A stretch of 22,673 nt of DNA from DASRPD01 sp035646535 (GCA_035646535.1 DASRPD010000018.1:1-22673), one strand, 5' to 3'. Positions 7,714-17,089 are shown, counted from the first letter of the stretch. Numbers and translations: made by a program. The notes: generated from the sequence alone by a model not told the origin.

Positions 7714-9729
7714 ATGACGCGCCGACAGCGCATGGGAGGCGTCGCCTCCGAAGACAACTGGCACGATCGCACGGAACCGGGAGAGTCCGGGCCCGCTGCG
7801 ACAGCCTCCTCGGACACGCGCCACGTCATCGTCGAGAACCGTACCGACCGCGCCGTCGGCTCATTGTTCGCGCGGCCTGTGGGGGCGCGGCGTTTGCTCC
7901 GGTTCGCGGCCGACGCTTTCGTGTGGGTATTCGCGCTCTACGCGGCCGTGATCCTGCGACTCGACTTTGACATCAGTCGCCTGTCTGGTTTCGAGGTCGC
8001 GCTGCTCATCCCCATCGCGTGGGTTGCGCAGGGCGGGTTCGGCTATTGGTGTGGGCTCTACCGGGGCTGGTGGGTGCTCGGGTCGTTCGAGGAGGTCGCC
8101 GCGCTCACGCGCGTGGCCGTGCTGACGACGGTCACGCTCGGTGTCGTCGATCTGGCCGTCGGCTCGGACAGGCCCGCACCGCTCAGCAGTGTGATCGGTG
8201 CAGGCGTGATCGCGTTCGTCGCGATGGGTGGCGTTCGCTACATGGTGCGTCAGGCCATCGAGCACCGTCGCCGTTCGCTGGTACCGGAGCGCGCGCCCGC
8301 GATCGTGTTCGGTGCGGGTGAGGGCGGTGAGCGCGCGTTGCGCTCGATGCTGTTCGAGTCGGGGAGCCCGTACGTTCCGGTCGCGCTGTTGGACGACGAT
8401 CCCGCCAAGCGGAACCTGACCGTGCGTGGCGTCCGGGTTGTCGGTGACCGGTCGTCGATCGCGTCGGTGGCCACACGAACCGGTGCATCTGCGTTCGTGA
8501 TCGCGATCCCCACCGGTGATGGCGCGCTCGTACGGGAGATCAGCGAGACCGCTCGGGAGTCCGGGCTCGATGTACGTGTCGTGCCGTCGCTGCAGGAGCT
8601 GCTCGGCGGCCATCTCAAGGTGGGTGACCTGCGCGCGCCCACCGAAGTCGACCTGCTCGGCCGGCACACGATCGAGACCGACCTGCACAGCGTGTCGGAG
8701 TATCTCCAAGGCAAGCGTGTCGTCGTCACTGGCGCGGGTGGCTCGATCGGTTCCGAGCTGTGCCGCCAGATCTTGGCGTTCGATCCGGCAGAGCTCGTGA
8801 TGATCGATCGGGACGAGTCCGGTCTCCACGGGGTCCAGCTGTCGATCGAGGGTCGAGCGTTGCTCGACTCGCACAACTTGTTGCTGGTGGACATTCGCGA
8901 CCGTGCTCGGGTCGCGGCCATCTTTCAAGAGATCCAGCCCGACGTCGTGTTCCACGCCGCGGCGCTCAAGCACCTCCCTCTCCTCGAGAACCATCCGGCG
9001 GAGGCGCTCAAGACGAACATCTGGGGCACGGTGTCGGTGCTGGAAGCGGCCGCGCTCGCCGGTGTCGAGCGCTTCGTCAACATCTCCACCGACAAGGCGG
9101 CCAACCCCAGCAGCGCCCTCGGCTACTCCAAGCGCATCGCCGAGGCGCTCACCGCGCATTACGGCCGAACGGAGCCGGGTACGTACCTCAGCGTTCGGTT
9201 CGGCAATGTGCTCGGCAGTCGCGGTTCGGTTCTCACGGCCTTTCGCGCCCAGCTCGACGCGGGTCAGCCGCTGACGGTGACTCACCCGGATGTGACCCGC
9301 TACTTCATGACCGTGGAAGAGGCCGTACAGCTCGTGGTCCAGGCCGGCGCGATCGGTGCCGACGGCCAAGCGCTCGTGCTGGATATGGGCGAACCGGTCC
9401 GTATCGCCGATGTGGCCCGCCAGCTCGCGGCCAGTCGGACGCCCGAGGTCCCGGTGGAGTTCACCGGTCTCCGCCCGGGGGAGAAGCTCCATGAGGTGCT
9501 GTTCTGCCCGGCCGAGGCGCCGCAAGCGAGCAGCCACCCGCTCATCCGCCACGTCGCGGTTCCCGAGCTCGCCCCCGACCTCGTGCGACGCCTCGACCCG
9601 ACGCTGTCGACCGAGGCGATGCGTGCCGTGCTGCGGCGCCTGGCCGCGCAGATCGACGCGCTCCTTCCCGGAGCCACGCTCGACCTGGTGGCCGAGGAGT
9701 CACTGGACACCCAGTCGATCGCGGGGTAA
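7714..9729 (+). CDS. CapD/WbpM-like membrane-bound nucleotide-sugar 4,6-dehydratase
   Basis: With the start at ATG 7714 the protein has 671 aa. A disordered N-terminus is followed by membrane segments within about 62-182, a first Rossmann-like CoA-binding domain (GAGEGG, 200-205), and a C-terminal SDR dehydratase domain with GAGGSIGSE (340-348), HAAALKHLPL (414-423), STDKAANPSS (458-467), RFGNVLGSRGSV (495-506) and GLRPGEKLHE (585-594). This is the architecture of large UDP-GlcNAc 4,6-dehydratases, which make the 4-keto-6-deoxy intermediate for amino-sugar glycans. At the YxxxK position the sequence reads L469-GYS-K473; in many long-form relatives this position is Met, so the Tyr is not expected, but Leu is worth noting. 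GGGGAGG at 7704-7710 lies only 3 bases before the ATG. An upstream in-frame TTG at 7684 is possible but has a weak ribosome site. Confidence 0.87.
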   Translation: MTRRQRMGGVASEDNWHDRTEPGESGPAATASSDTRHVIVENRTDRAVGSLFARPVGARRLLRFAADAFVWVFALYAAVILRLDFDISRLSGFEVALLIPIAWVAQGGFGYWCGLYRGWWVLGSFEEVAALTRVAVLTTVTLGVVDLAVGSDRPAPLSSVIGAGVIAFVAMGGVRYMVRQAIEHRRRSLVPERAPAIVFGAGEGGERALRSMLFESGSPYVPVALLDDDPAKRNLTVRGVRVVGDRSSIASVATRTGASAFVIAIPTGDGALVREISETARESGLDVRVVPSLQELLGGHLKVGDLRAPTEVDLLGRHTIETDLHSVSEYLQGKRVVVTGAGGSIGSELCRQILAFDPAELVMIDRDESGLHGVQLSIEGRALLDSHNLLLVDIRDRARVAAIFQEIQPDVVFHAAALKHLPLLENHPAEALKTNIWGTVSVLEAAALAGVERFVNISTDKAANPSSALGYSKRIAEALTAHYGRTEPGTYLSVRFGNVLGSRGSVLTAFRAQLDAGQPLTVTHPDVTRYFMTVEEAVQLVVQAGAIGADGQALVLDMGEPVRIADVARQLAASRTPEVPVEFTGLRPGEKLHEVLFCPAEAPQASSHPLIRHVAVPELAPDLVRRLDPTLSTEAMRAVLRRLAAQIDALLPGATLDLVAEESLDTQSIAG

Positions 9730-9762
9730 CCGGCCGTGCGCTACGGGGGCTCGTAGGCCTTC

Positions 9763-9768
9763 TAGCCT
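9763..9768 (+). promoter_or_regulatory. Putative leaderless -10 box (TAGCCT) for aceE
   Basis: TAGCCT ends 6 bases before GTG 9775, placing +1 at the G of the start codon. The only Shine-Dalgarno-like bases (GAGGG, 9769-9773) sit one base from the GTG, too close for normal use. This supports leaderless expression and this start. No clear -35 is seen. Confidence 0.45.
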
Positions 9769-9774
9769 GAGGGC

Positions 9775-12465
<2,691 letters not shown>

Positions 12466-12471
12466 ACACCG

Positions 12472-12675
12472 TCAGTCGCGGCGGTTGCGTTCCTCGTCGG
12501 GGTCCCAGGGTTCCGGCTCGGTGACGGCGTCGTCGTCTTGGAGGTGCACCGTGCCTGCCTCGTCGTCGTCGACGTCCGCCAGGGTCTTGCCCCCGTCGTT
12601 GAACAGGCCGTCGTCGTACCCTTGTTTCAGCTCACGCGCCTCACGAAAACGGCGAGCCCGACCTTTTCTGGCCAC
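12472..12675 (-). CDS. Small hypothetical protein with basic N-terminus and acidic tail
   Basis: This 67-aa frame starts at GTG 12675 with AGGTGA five bases upstream. The first 17 residues are strongly basic (ARKGRARRFREAR). The rest is dominated by Asp and Glu, with 13 Asp in all and a DPDEE cluster near the end. There are no cysteines, membrane segments or known motifs. The pattern suggests a soluble, partly disordered protein that could bind nucleic acid or a partner through its basic end; that is inference. It lies downstream of the nitroreductase on the same strand but is separated from it by a 96-base gap with a hairpin. The ribosome site, charge layout and lack of a competing frame make it a likely real gene. 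Confidence 0.6.
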   Translation of the reverse strand: MARKGRARRFREARELKQGYDDGLFNDGGKTLADVDDDEAGTVHLQDDDAVTEPEPWDPDEERNRRD

Positions 12676-12727
12676 GTCGTCACCTGCCTCGAACCGGGAG
12701 AATCGAACCTCTATCTTGCCTCACCCG

Positions 12728-12769
12728 AGCACTCGACGTGAGGCGCCCCCCTGGAGCGGCCCGAGTGCT
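12728..12769 (-). terminator. Possible hairpin terminator after the nitroreductase gene
   Basis: Arms AGCACTCG (12728-12735) and CGAGTGCT (12762-12769) are perfect 8-bp complements around a 26-base GC-rich loop. The structure begins 2 bases past the nitroreductase stop on the minus strand. There is no T-tract, and the long loop weakens the case. Confidence 0.35.
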
Positions 12770-12771
12770 GG

Positions 12772-13506
12772 TCACCGAGGATCCCGAGCGTCCCGGGTGT
12801 CCAGGTAGGCCCGGTTCCCGTACCGGTCGACGTGGGTGATCTCCTCGATCGGCCGGCGGCTGGTCGGCCCGTAGTTCCCGACCGGCCAGCCGATCGGCAC
12901 GACCGCGCAGGGTGTGATGCCCTTGGGCAACCCCAGCGTGCGTCGCGCCAGGCGCACCGACCACAGCGGCAGGGTGGTGAGGGCGGCGCCGAGGCCGAGC
13001 GCGCGAGCGCCGAGCAAGAGGTTCTGCACTGCCGGAAAGATCGAGCCGTAGTAGCTGGCCGCGCCGATGGCCGGCAGGACCGGGCGGAAGCCACGCAGGC
13101 AGGCCACGATGATCACCGGCACCTCTTCGAAGTGGTCGGCCTGCCACTGCACGGCACCGAGGATGCGCTCGAGCTTGTAGTCGGCCTGGGCCCGCCGGCG
13201 GTTCAAGCGACGGTAGACCGACCACGCTTGGCGGTTGAGCCGTGCGAGCTGGTGCTTCACGTCCGGGTCGCGTACGACGACGAACTCCCACGCTTGGAGG
13301 TTGCCTCCGGTGGGCGCCTTGACCGCGAGCCGCAACAGGTCCCGGACCGTGTCGTCGCCGACTGGATCGGTCTTGAGGCGGCGGATGGCCCGCTGGGTCT
13401 CCATGGCCTCCGAGAGGGCCATGCCCAACCCGGGTGGGCCGATGACTGCCGACCGGCCGGATGCCGGTTCGGCCTCGTCCGATGAGTGTTCCGTCCCCGC
13501 CACCAT
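12772..13506 (-). CDS. Nitroreductase family protein (FMN-dependent oxidoreductase)
   Basis: With ATG 13506 the protein has 244 aa. After a low-complexity N-terminus it shows family features: ETQRAIRRLKTDPV (36-49) with the Arg-rich FMN-phosphate contact, LAVKAPTGGNLQAWEFVVVRD (the SGGNxQPW-like FMN loop), SIFPAVQNLLLGARALGLGAALTT, and LPKGITPCAVVPIGWPVG. Such proteins use FMN and NAD(P)H to reduce nitro compounds, quinones or enoates; the natural substrate is unknown. The chosen ATG has GAGAGGGG (plus 13509-13516) just upstream and a TACGCT -10 box 22 bases upstream. A shorter start at the internal Met of MALSEAMETQR is possible. The frame stays open far upstream (to 14235) but that extension is antisense to the secreted-protein gene. 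Confidence 0.88.
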   Translation of the reverse strand: MVAGTEHSSDEAEPASGRSAVIGPPGLGMALSEAMETQRAIRRLKTDPVGDDTVRDLLRLAVKAPTGGNLQAWEFVVVRDPDVKHQLARLNRQAWSVYRRLNRRRAQADYKLERILGAVQWQADHFEEVPVIIVACLRGFRPVLPAIGAASYYGSIFPAVQNLLLGARALGLGAALTTLPLWSVRLARRTLGLPKGITPCAVVPIGWPVGNYGPTSRRPIEEITHVDRYGNRAYLDTRDARDPR

Positions 13507-13528
13507 GGCCCCTCTCGCCGAGTCCGAA

Positions 13529-13534
13529 AGCGTA
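13529..13534 (-). promoter_or_regulatory. Putative -10 box (TACGCT) of the nitroreductase gene
   Basis: The minus-strand hexamer TACGCT fits TAnnnT. A transcript starting about 7 bases downstream would have a short leader of about 16 bases containing GAGAGGGG before ATG 13506. Unlike the leaderless cases in this window, this one has a proper ribosome site. Confidence 0.35.
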
Positions 13535-13740
13535 GCGCCCGCCATGATCTCACGGTCCGTGGTCGGAAGCGATGGTGCGCGCGAGACGCGCGGCGGATCT
13601 CGGTCAGCCCACGACATCGACTCTCGACGCCGACCACCCTCGGTGGCACCTTCCGCGGCCGAGGGGCTGGCTGGGAGATGCACCATCGCCGTTCCCTCTG
13701 TTTGGGTGGACACCATCACATCGAAAAAGGGGAACTCAGG

Positions 13741-14367
13741 ATGATTCGGAAGATCGCGCTCGGGGCTGCGGCCACCGCGCTCACATTCGGCGGTCTCGCG
13801 CTCGTCGCTTCGCCGGCGGGTGCCGGCAAGCCGCCACCGTTCGATGCCACCGGATCGGTGACCTGCTCGATTTGGGGCAAGGCCAAGATCGACCCGCCGC
13901 TCACGAACGCCAACGTCCTCCCGTCGACCACGACGGCGAAGATCAAGGGAAAGGACACCTGTTCGGGTACCACGGGTAACCCGCTCGTGACGCCGACGAC
14001 CATCAAGGCAGTCGTCACGAGCACCGGGACCGAGGCGGGCACCTGTGACGGTCTCGTCACGCCGGGTACGTCGCCGTTCAACGTGGATATCAAGTGGAAG
14101 GCGGCCGGAGGCAAGCTCAACCCGTCGACGATCGTCTTCCCGGGGATCACACCGGCCGGTATCGGTTTCGATCTCAACAACGGGAACACGACCGGTTCGT
14201 ACGCGGGCACGGCGAACGCCAACGCCCACGCCCACGCGAACATCGACCCGGCGGGTCTGAACTTCGCGCTCTGCGCGCCGACCGTGAAGCCGAGTGGCAA
14301 GATCAAGGCGGCCAAGGGCATCAAGAAGCTCGTGGTCACCAGCGGCACGATCTCGATCACCAGCTGA
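13741..14367 (+). CDS. Secreted protein of unknown function with four cysteines
   Basis: The 208-aa protein opens with a clear Sec signal peptide: a basic n-region (MIRK), a hydrophobic core (IALGAAATALTFGGLALVA) and a likely type I cleavage after ASPAGA near residue 28. The mature part is rich in Thr, Gly, Asn and Lys and looks like an all-beta exported domain. It contains four cysteines (in VTCSIW, KDTCSG, AGTCDG and FALCAP) that could form two disulfides, and a short TANANAHAHAN run near residue 160. I do not recognise the family. ATG 13741 has AAGGGGA seven bases upstream, one of the best ribosome sites in the window, and a strong terminator lies 27 bases past the stop, so this looks like a well-expressed single-gene unit. 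In the 234 bases before it I see no convincing promoter. Confidence 0.8.
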   Translation: MIRKIALGAAATALTFGGLALVASPAGAGKPPPFDATGSVTCSIWGKAKIDPPLTNANVLPSTTTAKIKGKDTCSGTTGNPLVTPTTIKAVVTSTGTEAGTCDGLVTPGTSPFNVDIKWKAAGGKLNPSTIVFPGITPAGIGFDLNNGNTTGSYAGTANANAHAHANIDPAGLNFALCAPTVKPSGKIKAAKGIKKLVVTSGTISITS

Positions 14368-14394
14368 TCGACCGCTCGAAGGAGAACGTGATCA

Positions 14395-14418
14395 GGGCGG
14401 GGCCGCGAGGCCCCGCCC
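14395..14418 (+). terminator. Strong GC hairpin with GNRA tetraloop
   Basis: GGGCGGGGCC (14395-14404) and GGCCCCGCCC (14409-14418) pair perfectly over 10 bp around the tetraloop GCGA. It sits 27 bases after the secreted-protein stop. No U-tract follows, as is frequent for actinobacterial terminators. The remaining sequence to 14588 shows no convincing gene. Confidence 0.75.
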
Positions 14419-14588
14419 CGGTCGCGTCCGGGCGCGGCGCGTCGGAGCCCGCGGATCCGGCCGCACGTGGTCGCGACGCCCGGGCATGACCGCGCGCCGC
14501 GGGCGACGGTGACCCAGCCGGTCCGCTCCTTCGCACCGGTCCAACCGTGGCCGGACCACCCGGTCAGCCACGCGATCGGGAGCGACCG

Positions 14589-15589
14589 CTACAGCCGGAC
14601 CGGCTGGTCGGGAGAGAAGATCCCCACCGTCGGCCCACCGTCGACCAGCACGGCGAACCGCTTCCCGATGTCGATGTCGGCGGCCTTGACCAGGTCTCGC
14701 ACGTAGTCGCCGAACGGGCTCAGGTGTTGGTTGTCCCACGCTTGGAGCAACAGCGGCCGCGCCGTGTCCATCGTGAAGGGCAGGATCCGCACGATCGCGT
14801 ACGTGCCCTGATTCTTCAGGGGCTCGGATGTCGCGCCGACGGACAGGCGCCCGACCGCCTCGCGTACCGCCGGCGCCGACGCCGCGTAGCGGGTCGAGCC
14901 GACGCAGGTGAACACGCCACCGTCTGCGGCCGAGCCCCGATCGAGGGATCGCTCCGCGGCCAGCGTCGCGAAGTCGGCGCCCGAAGCGAGCTCCGATGCG
15001 ACGGCGTCGGCCTCGGCGCGGGTCTCCACGACGATCTGGGCAACCAGCTTGTCGCCCTCGCAGAGTGCCTTGGTCTGTTCGAACAGCTCGGCCAGCTCGG
15101 CTTCGGTGGCTTCGGCCGTCGCCGGGAATTGGGCTTCCAGCGCCTCGATGCGCTCCTGGCGAGCGAGGACCAGCTCGCGGAATCGCTTCGGGAACGCGTT
15201 GAAGACCTTCGGGCCGCGAAACAACGTCGCCGCATTCGCCTTGGCCTCCCGGCGCATCTCGGGCGTGATCGTCAACCCCCACCGTTCGAACTCCCGGTCG
15301 ATGACGAGCTGGTTCACTCGCTGGTTCACCCACGTGGAGGACAGGGTGGGCGAGATGGTGCCCGCCTCGGGCACGAGCTCGATGTCGTCGCGGGCGAGCG
15401 CGTGGGCGGCTCGTCGTTGTCGGCGATGATGCGCAGCTCGTCGACCAGCTCCGCGGCCGAGATCGTCGTGCCGCCCACGGTGATGGCATCGCCCTTCGGC
15501 GTCACCCGCGGTTGGTCCGAGCTGCCGCCGCACGCGGCGAACAGCGCGACGCCACCCACCAATGCGACGACTCCCGCCAGCCGGCTCAT
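14589..15589 (-). pseudogene. Parvulin-type (SurA/PpiC-like) foldase lipoprotein, split by a one-base frameshift
   Basis: From ATG 15589 the first 60 residues give a lipoprotein signal (hydrophobic core, FAAC lipobox with Cys20) and an ITVGGTTISAAELVDELRIIADNDE stretch typical of SurA-like N-domains. The frame then becomes nonsense, while the neighbouring frame carries the rest without a break: helical ISPTLSSTWVNQRVNQLVIDREFERWGLTIT and a parvulin-like domain (KLVAQIVV, SGADFATLAAERSLDRGSAADGG, YAIVRI) ending at 14589. Adding one base near 15395-15412 restores a 333-aa protein of normal family layout. Such lipoproteins assist folding of exported proteins; the usual His of the RHIL motif is Gln here. 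Either the gene is recently inactivated or the break is a sequence error; the intact flanks favour a recent or artefactual event. No classical slippery heptamer is visible. Confidence 0.78.
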
Positions 15590-15598
15590 GAGCCGCGG

Positions 15599-15604
15599 AC
15601 TCTA
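15599..15604 (-). promoter_or_regulatory. Putative near-leaderless -10 box (TAGAGT) of the foldase gene
   Basis: Minus-strand TAGAGT ends 9 bases before ATG 15589, so the leader would be zero to three bases. No Shine-Dalgarno sequence lies between them. Confidence 0.35.
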
Positions 15605-15720
15605 CCGGCGAGGACCGCGGTCCGGCCCGCGGCAGTCTGGCTCGCGGCGTAGCGGTACCGGCCGAGCGGCGACGCCGGTGCCGGTGCCGGCGCCACGGTT
15701 CGTTCCGAGCGCGTGCCGAG

Positions 15721-15726
15721 TATCGT
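15721..15726 (+). promoter_or_regulatory. Candidate -10 box (TATCGT) of the tRNA gene
   Basis: TATCGT ends 10 bases before the mature tRNA 5' end. This fits a short 5' leader removed by RNase P. No good -35 is seen at the usual spacing. Confidence 0.4.
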
Positions 15727-15736
15727 GGCCGCTCTC

Positions 15737-15810
15737 GGGCGATTGGCTCAGGTGGTTAGAGCGCTGCCTTCACACGGCAGAGGTCACAGGTTCGAGTCCT
15801 GTATCGCCCA
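15737..15810 (+). tRNA. tRNA-Val (anticodon CAC)
   Basis: A full 74-base cloverleaf can be drawn. The acceptor GGGCGAT pairs with ATCGCCC, followed by discriminator A at 15810. The D arm GCTC/GAGC encloses AGGTGGTTA. The anticodon stem CTGCC/GGCAG encloses loop TTCACAC with anticodon CAC, reading GUG valine codons. The variable loop is AGGTC, and the T arm ACAGG/CCTGT encloses TTCGAGT. The 3' CCA is not encoded. All stems pair perfectly. No repeat of its 3' end was found downstream in the window, so there is no sign that it serves as an integration site here. Confidence 0.97.
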
Positions 15811-15836
15811 CCCCGAACCTGCAGGTCAGCAACGTA

Positions 15837-15865
15837 GAGCACCTTGGGTGCTCGCCGGGGCGAGC
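15837..15865 (+). terminator. Two overlapping hairpins behind tRNA-Val
   Basis: Hairpin A pairs GAGCACC (15837-15843) with GGTGCTC (15847-15853). Hairpin B pairs GCTCGCC (15850-15856) with GGCGAGC (15859-15865). Both stems are perfect 7-bp matches and share bases 15850-15853, so they cannot form fully together. The position, 26 bases after the tRNA, suits a terminator; no T-tract follows. Confidence 0.45.
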
Positions 15866-15950
15866 GAAGATGTCGTGGCGCGCTCCGGTCGCGGTTGGGA
15901 CTGGAATCTTCGCATCAGAGGGTCGGAGCTGCGCGAGGGCAGGTAGACGG

Positions 15951-16688
15951 ATGGCGTCCATCCCGCGTCCGTCCCGCGGGCGGGTCGAACCGCGCCAGTC
16001 GAACCGCGCCACCTATGACGAGCTGGCGAGGAGGGAGTCTCAGGTACCGACGAGGAGCCCAGAAGAGCTCAAGCAAGCGGTGGTTGTCGTTTCGTTCGAG
16101 CTGATGCAGCTGGTCGTGTTGGCACCGTTGCTCGGTGGGTTGCTCGGTGGGTTGCTCGGTGGGTCGCTCGGTGGCGAGCTCGACGACGAGCTCGACGACG
16201 AGCGCGAGAAGAGCGCGCTCGCGGTCGCGTGCCTCGAGTCGGCTCTGTTGCACACACGATCGCTGGTTGACTTCCTCGACACGCATGAGCCCAGGGACAT
16301 CACGATCGGTGACTATCTCGGTGAGCTCCGGTGGTCGCCGACGAAGTCGCCCGCGCTTCGCAGGCTTCGTGATCGGCGCGGCTTCCTGGACAAGCACCTG
16401 AGCCACCTGAGTTGGGATCGGGTGACTCGGCGGGCGGAGAACGAGGGTCGGAATCCTGACTGGAACCTCGTCGAGATTGCGCGTGACGTGCTGACGGTGT
16501 TCACGGACTTCGTGAGCGCCCTGAGAGAGCGCGACGCGGAGGCGGCTTCCTGGTTCGACACGACGCTAGGCATGGCGTCGCTGAGGCTCACCGGTGCCTG
16601 GCCCGAGGGGATCCCTGCGCCTGCGCCCGGGTCTCAGCTCCGCGCCCGCTTCCCAGGCCTCAACGTCACCCGGAAGCGCGGGACCTGA
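15951..16688 (+). CDS. Hypothetical protein with Leu-Leu-Gly-Gly and Glu-Leu-Asp-Asp tandem repeats
   Basis: The 245-aa protein starts at ATG 15951, weakly supported by AGG 10 bases upstream. After a polar N-terminus a hydrophobic stretch (44-60) leads into a Gly-rich repeat of LLGG units (60-75) and an acidic ELDD repeat (76-83), both encoded by 12-base tandem DNA repeats. The rest (86-200) is helical, with the pattern LESALLHTRSLVDFLD, DYLGELRW, GFLDKHLSHLSWDR and WNLVEIARDVLTVFTDFV. That pattern reminds me of a family of small all-helical uncharacterised bacterial proteins; a HEPN-like fold is possible, but no clear RxxxxH motif is present. Function unknown. It lies downstream of a tRNA and has no visible partner gene, so it may be an accessory gene. 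Confidence 0.65.
   Translation: MASIPRPSRGRVEPRQSNRATYDELARRESQVPTRSPEELKQAVVVVSFELMQLVVLAPLLGGLLGGLLGGSLGGELDDELDDEREKSALAVACLESALLHTRSLVDFLDTHEPRDITIGDYLGELRWSPTKSPALRRLRDRRGFLDKHLSHLSWDRVTRRAENEGRNPDWNLVEIARDVLTVFTDFVSALRERDAEAASWFDTTLGMASLRLTGAWPEGIPAPAPGSQLRARFPGLNVTRKRGT
16128..16199 (+). repeat. 12-base tandem repeats inside a coding region (4 + 2 units)
   Basis: TTGCTCGGTGGG occurs three times in a row from 16128, followed by a fourth copy with two changes (16164-16175). Two copies of GAGCTCGACGAC follow (16176-16199). All units are in frame, coding LLGG and ELDD. Copy number can change by slippage without breaking the frame. Confidence 0.9.
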
Positions 16689-16740
16689 TCGCGAGGGCGT
16701 CGAGCGCCCCAGTCACGCGTTCGCCCGAGCCGGGGAGCAG

Positions 16741-16992
16741 ATGGCCGTACCAATCGAGGACCGTGACGACGGACGCGTGTTCGTGATGCAGTCCTACAGC
16801 CTCGAGCTCGACCCGACCCTCACGGTGGCTGACCTGGCCGGCCTCGGCGACCGGCTCGCCCTGCCCGACGGCTGGTCGTTCTCGGCGCGCACCCTCGATG
16901 AGGATCTCATCGTCACCGACATCGACGGCGTCGCCACGGTGATCCAGGATGACCTGCACAACACCTATCAGCTCTCGGCCACCGACCGCTGA
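16741..16992 (+). CDS. Small conserved hypothetical protein (83 aa), possibly a C-terminal remnant
   Basis: ATG 16741 follows GGGGAG (16732-16737) with short spacing. The segment RVFVMQSYSLELDPTLTV, LALPDGWSFSARTLDEDL, VATVIQDDLHNTYQL matches a pattern I recall from the C-terminal end of uncharacterised bacterial proteins that are often longer than this. It reads as a compact beta-rich domain with no membrane segment or signal. The gene could be a complete short member or the surviving end of a larger gene; the sequence upstream in this frame (16594-16740) overlaps the previous gene and does not look protein-like. Function unknown. A strong inverted repeat lies 17 bases beyond its stop. Confidence 0.65.
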   Translation: MAVPIEDRDDGRVFVMQSYSLELDPTLTVADLAGLGDRLALPDGWSFSARTLDEDLIVTDIDGVATVIQDDLHNTYQLSATDR

Positions 16993-17009
16993 ACGCCCCG
17001 CCCCCACTC

Positions 17010-17056
17010 CCGTTGGTGCGCGAGGGTGCGTATAGCGACGGAACGCGCACCAACGG
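17010..17056. terminator. 13-bp perfect inverted repeat, likely terminator
   Basis: CCGTTGGTGCGCG (17010-17022) and CGCGCACCAACGG (17044-17056) are exact complements around a 21-base loop. Allowing a one-base bulge, the pairing extends outward by ACT/AGT. It lies 17 bases after the 83-aa gene and 47 bases before the next start. No T-tract follows, so other roles such as an operator or mobile palindrome remain open. Confidence 0.55.
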
Positions 17057-17089
17057 AGTCGGAGAGTCGGGGAGTCTCGTCGGCGGCGC

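Noticed and set aside
7861..9552. 563-codon minus-strand frame opposite the dehydratase
   Set aside because: Shadow of the dehydratase gene, with no recognisable domain and many His/Arg/Asp runs.
12690..12716. T-arm-like GGTTCGATTC on the minus strand, suggesting a tRNA
   Set aside because: No matching acceptor, D or anticodon arms can be drawn around it.
13507..14235. N-terminal extension of the nitroreductase to 487 aa
   Set aside because: The extension is antisense to the signal-peptide-bearing secreted protein and has no domain. ATG 13506 has its own ribosome site and -10 box.
14547..16688. Very long plus-strand frame of 713 codons
   Set aside because: Its first two thirds are antisense to the foldase lipoprotein and run through the tRNA. 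Only the part from ATG 15951 looks like protein.
15737..17000. Possible integrated element using tRNA-Val as attachment site
   Set aside because: No integrase gene and no second copy of the tRNA 3' end were found in the window.
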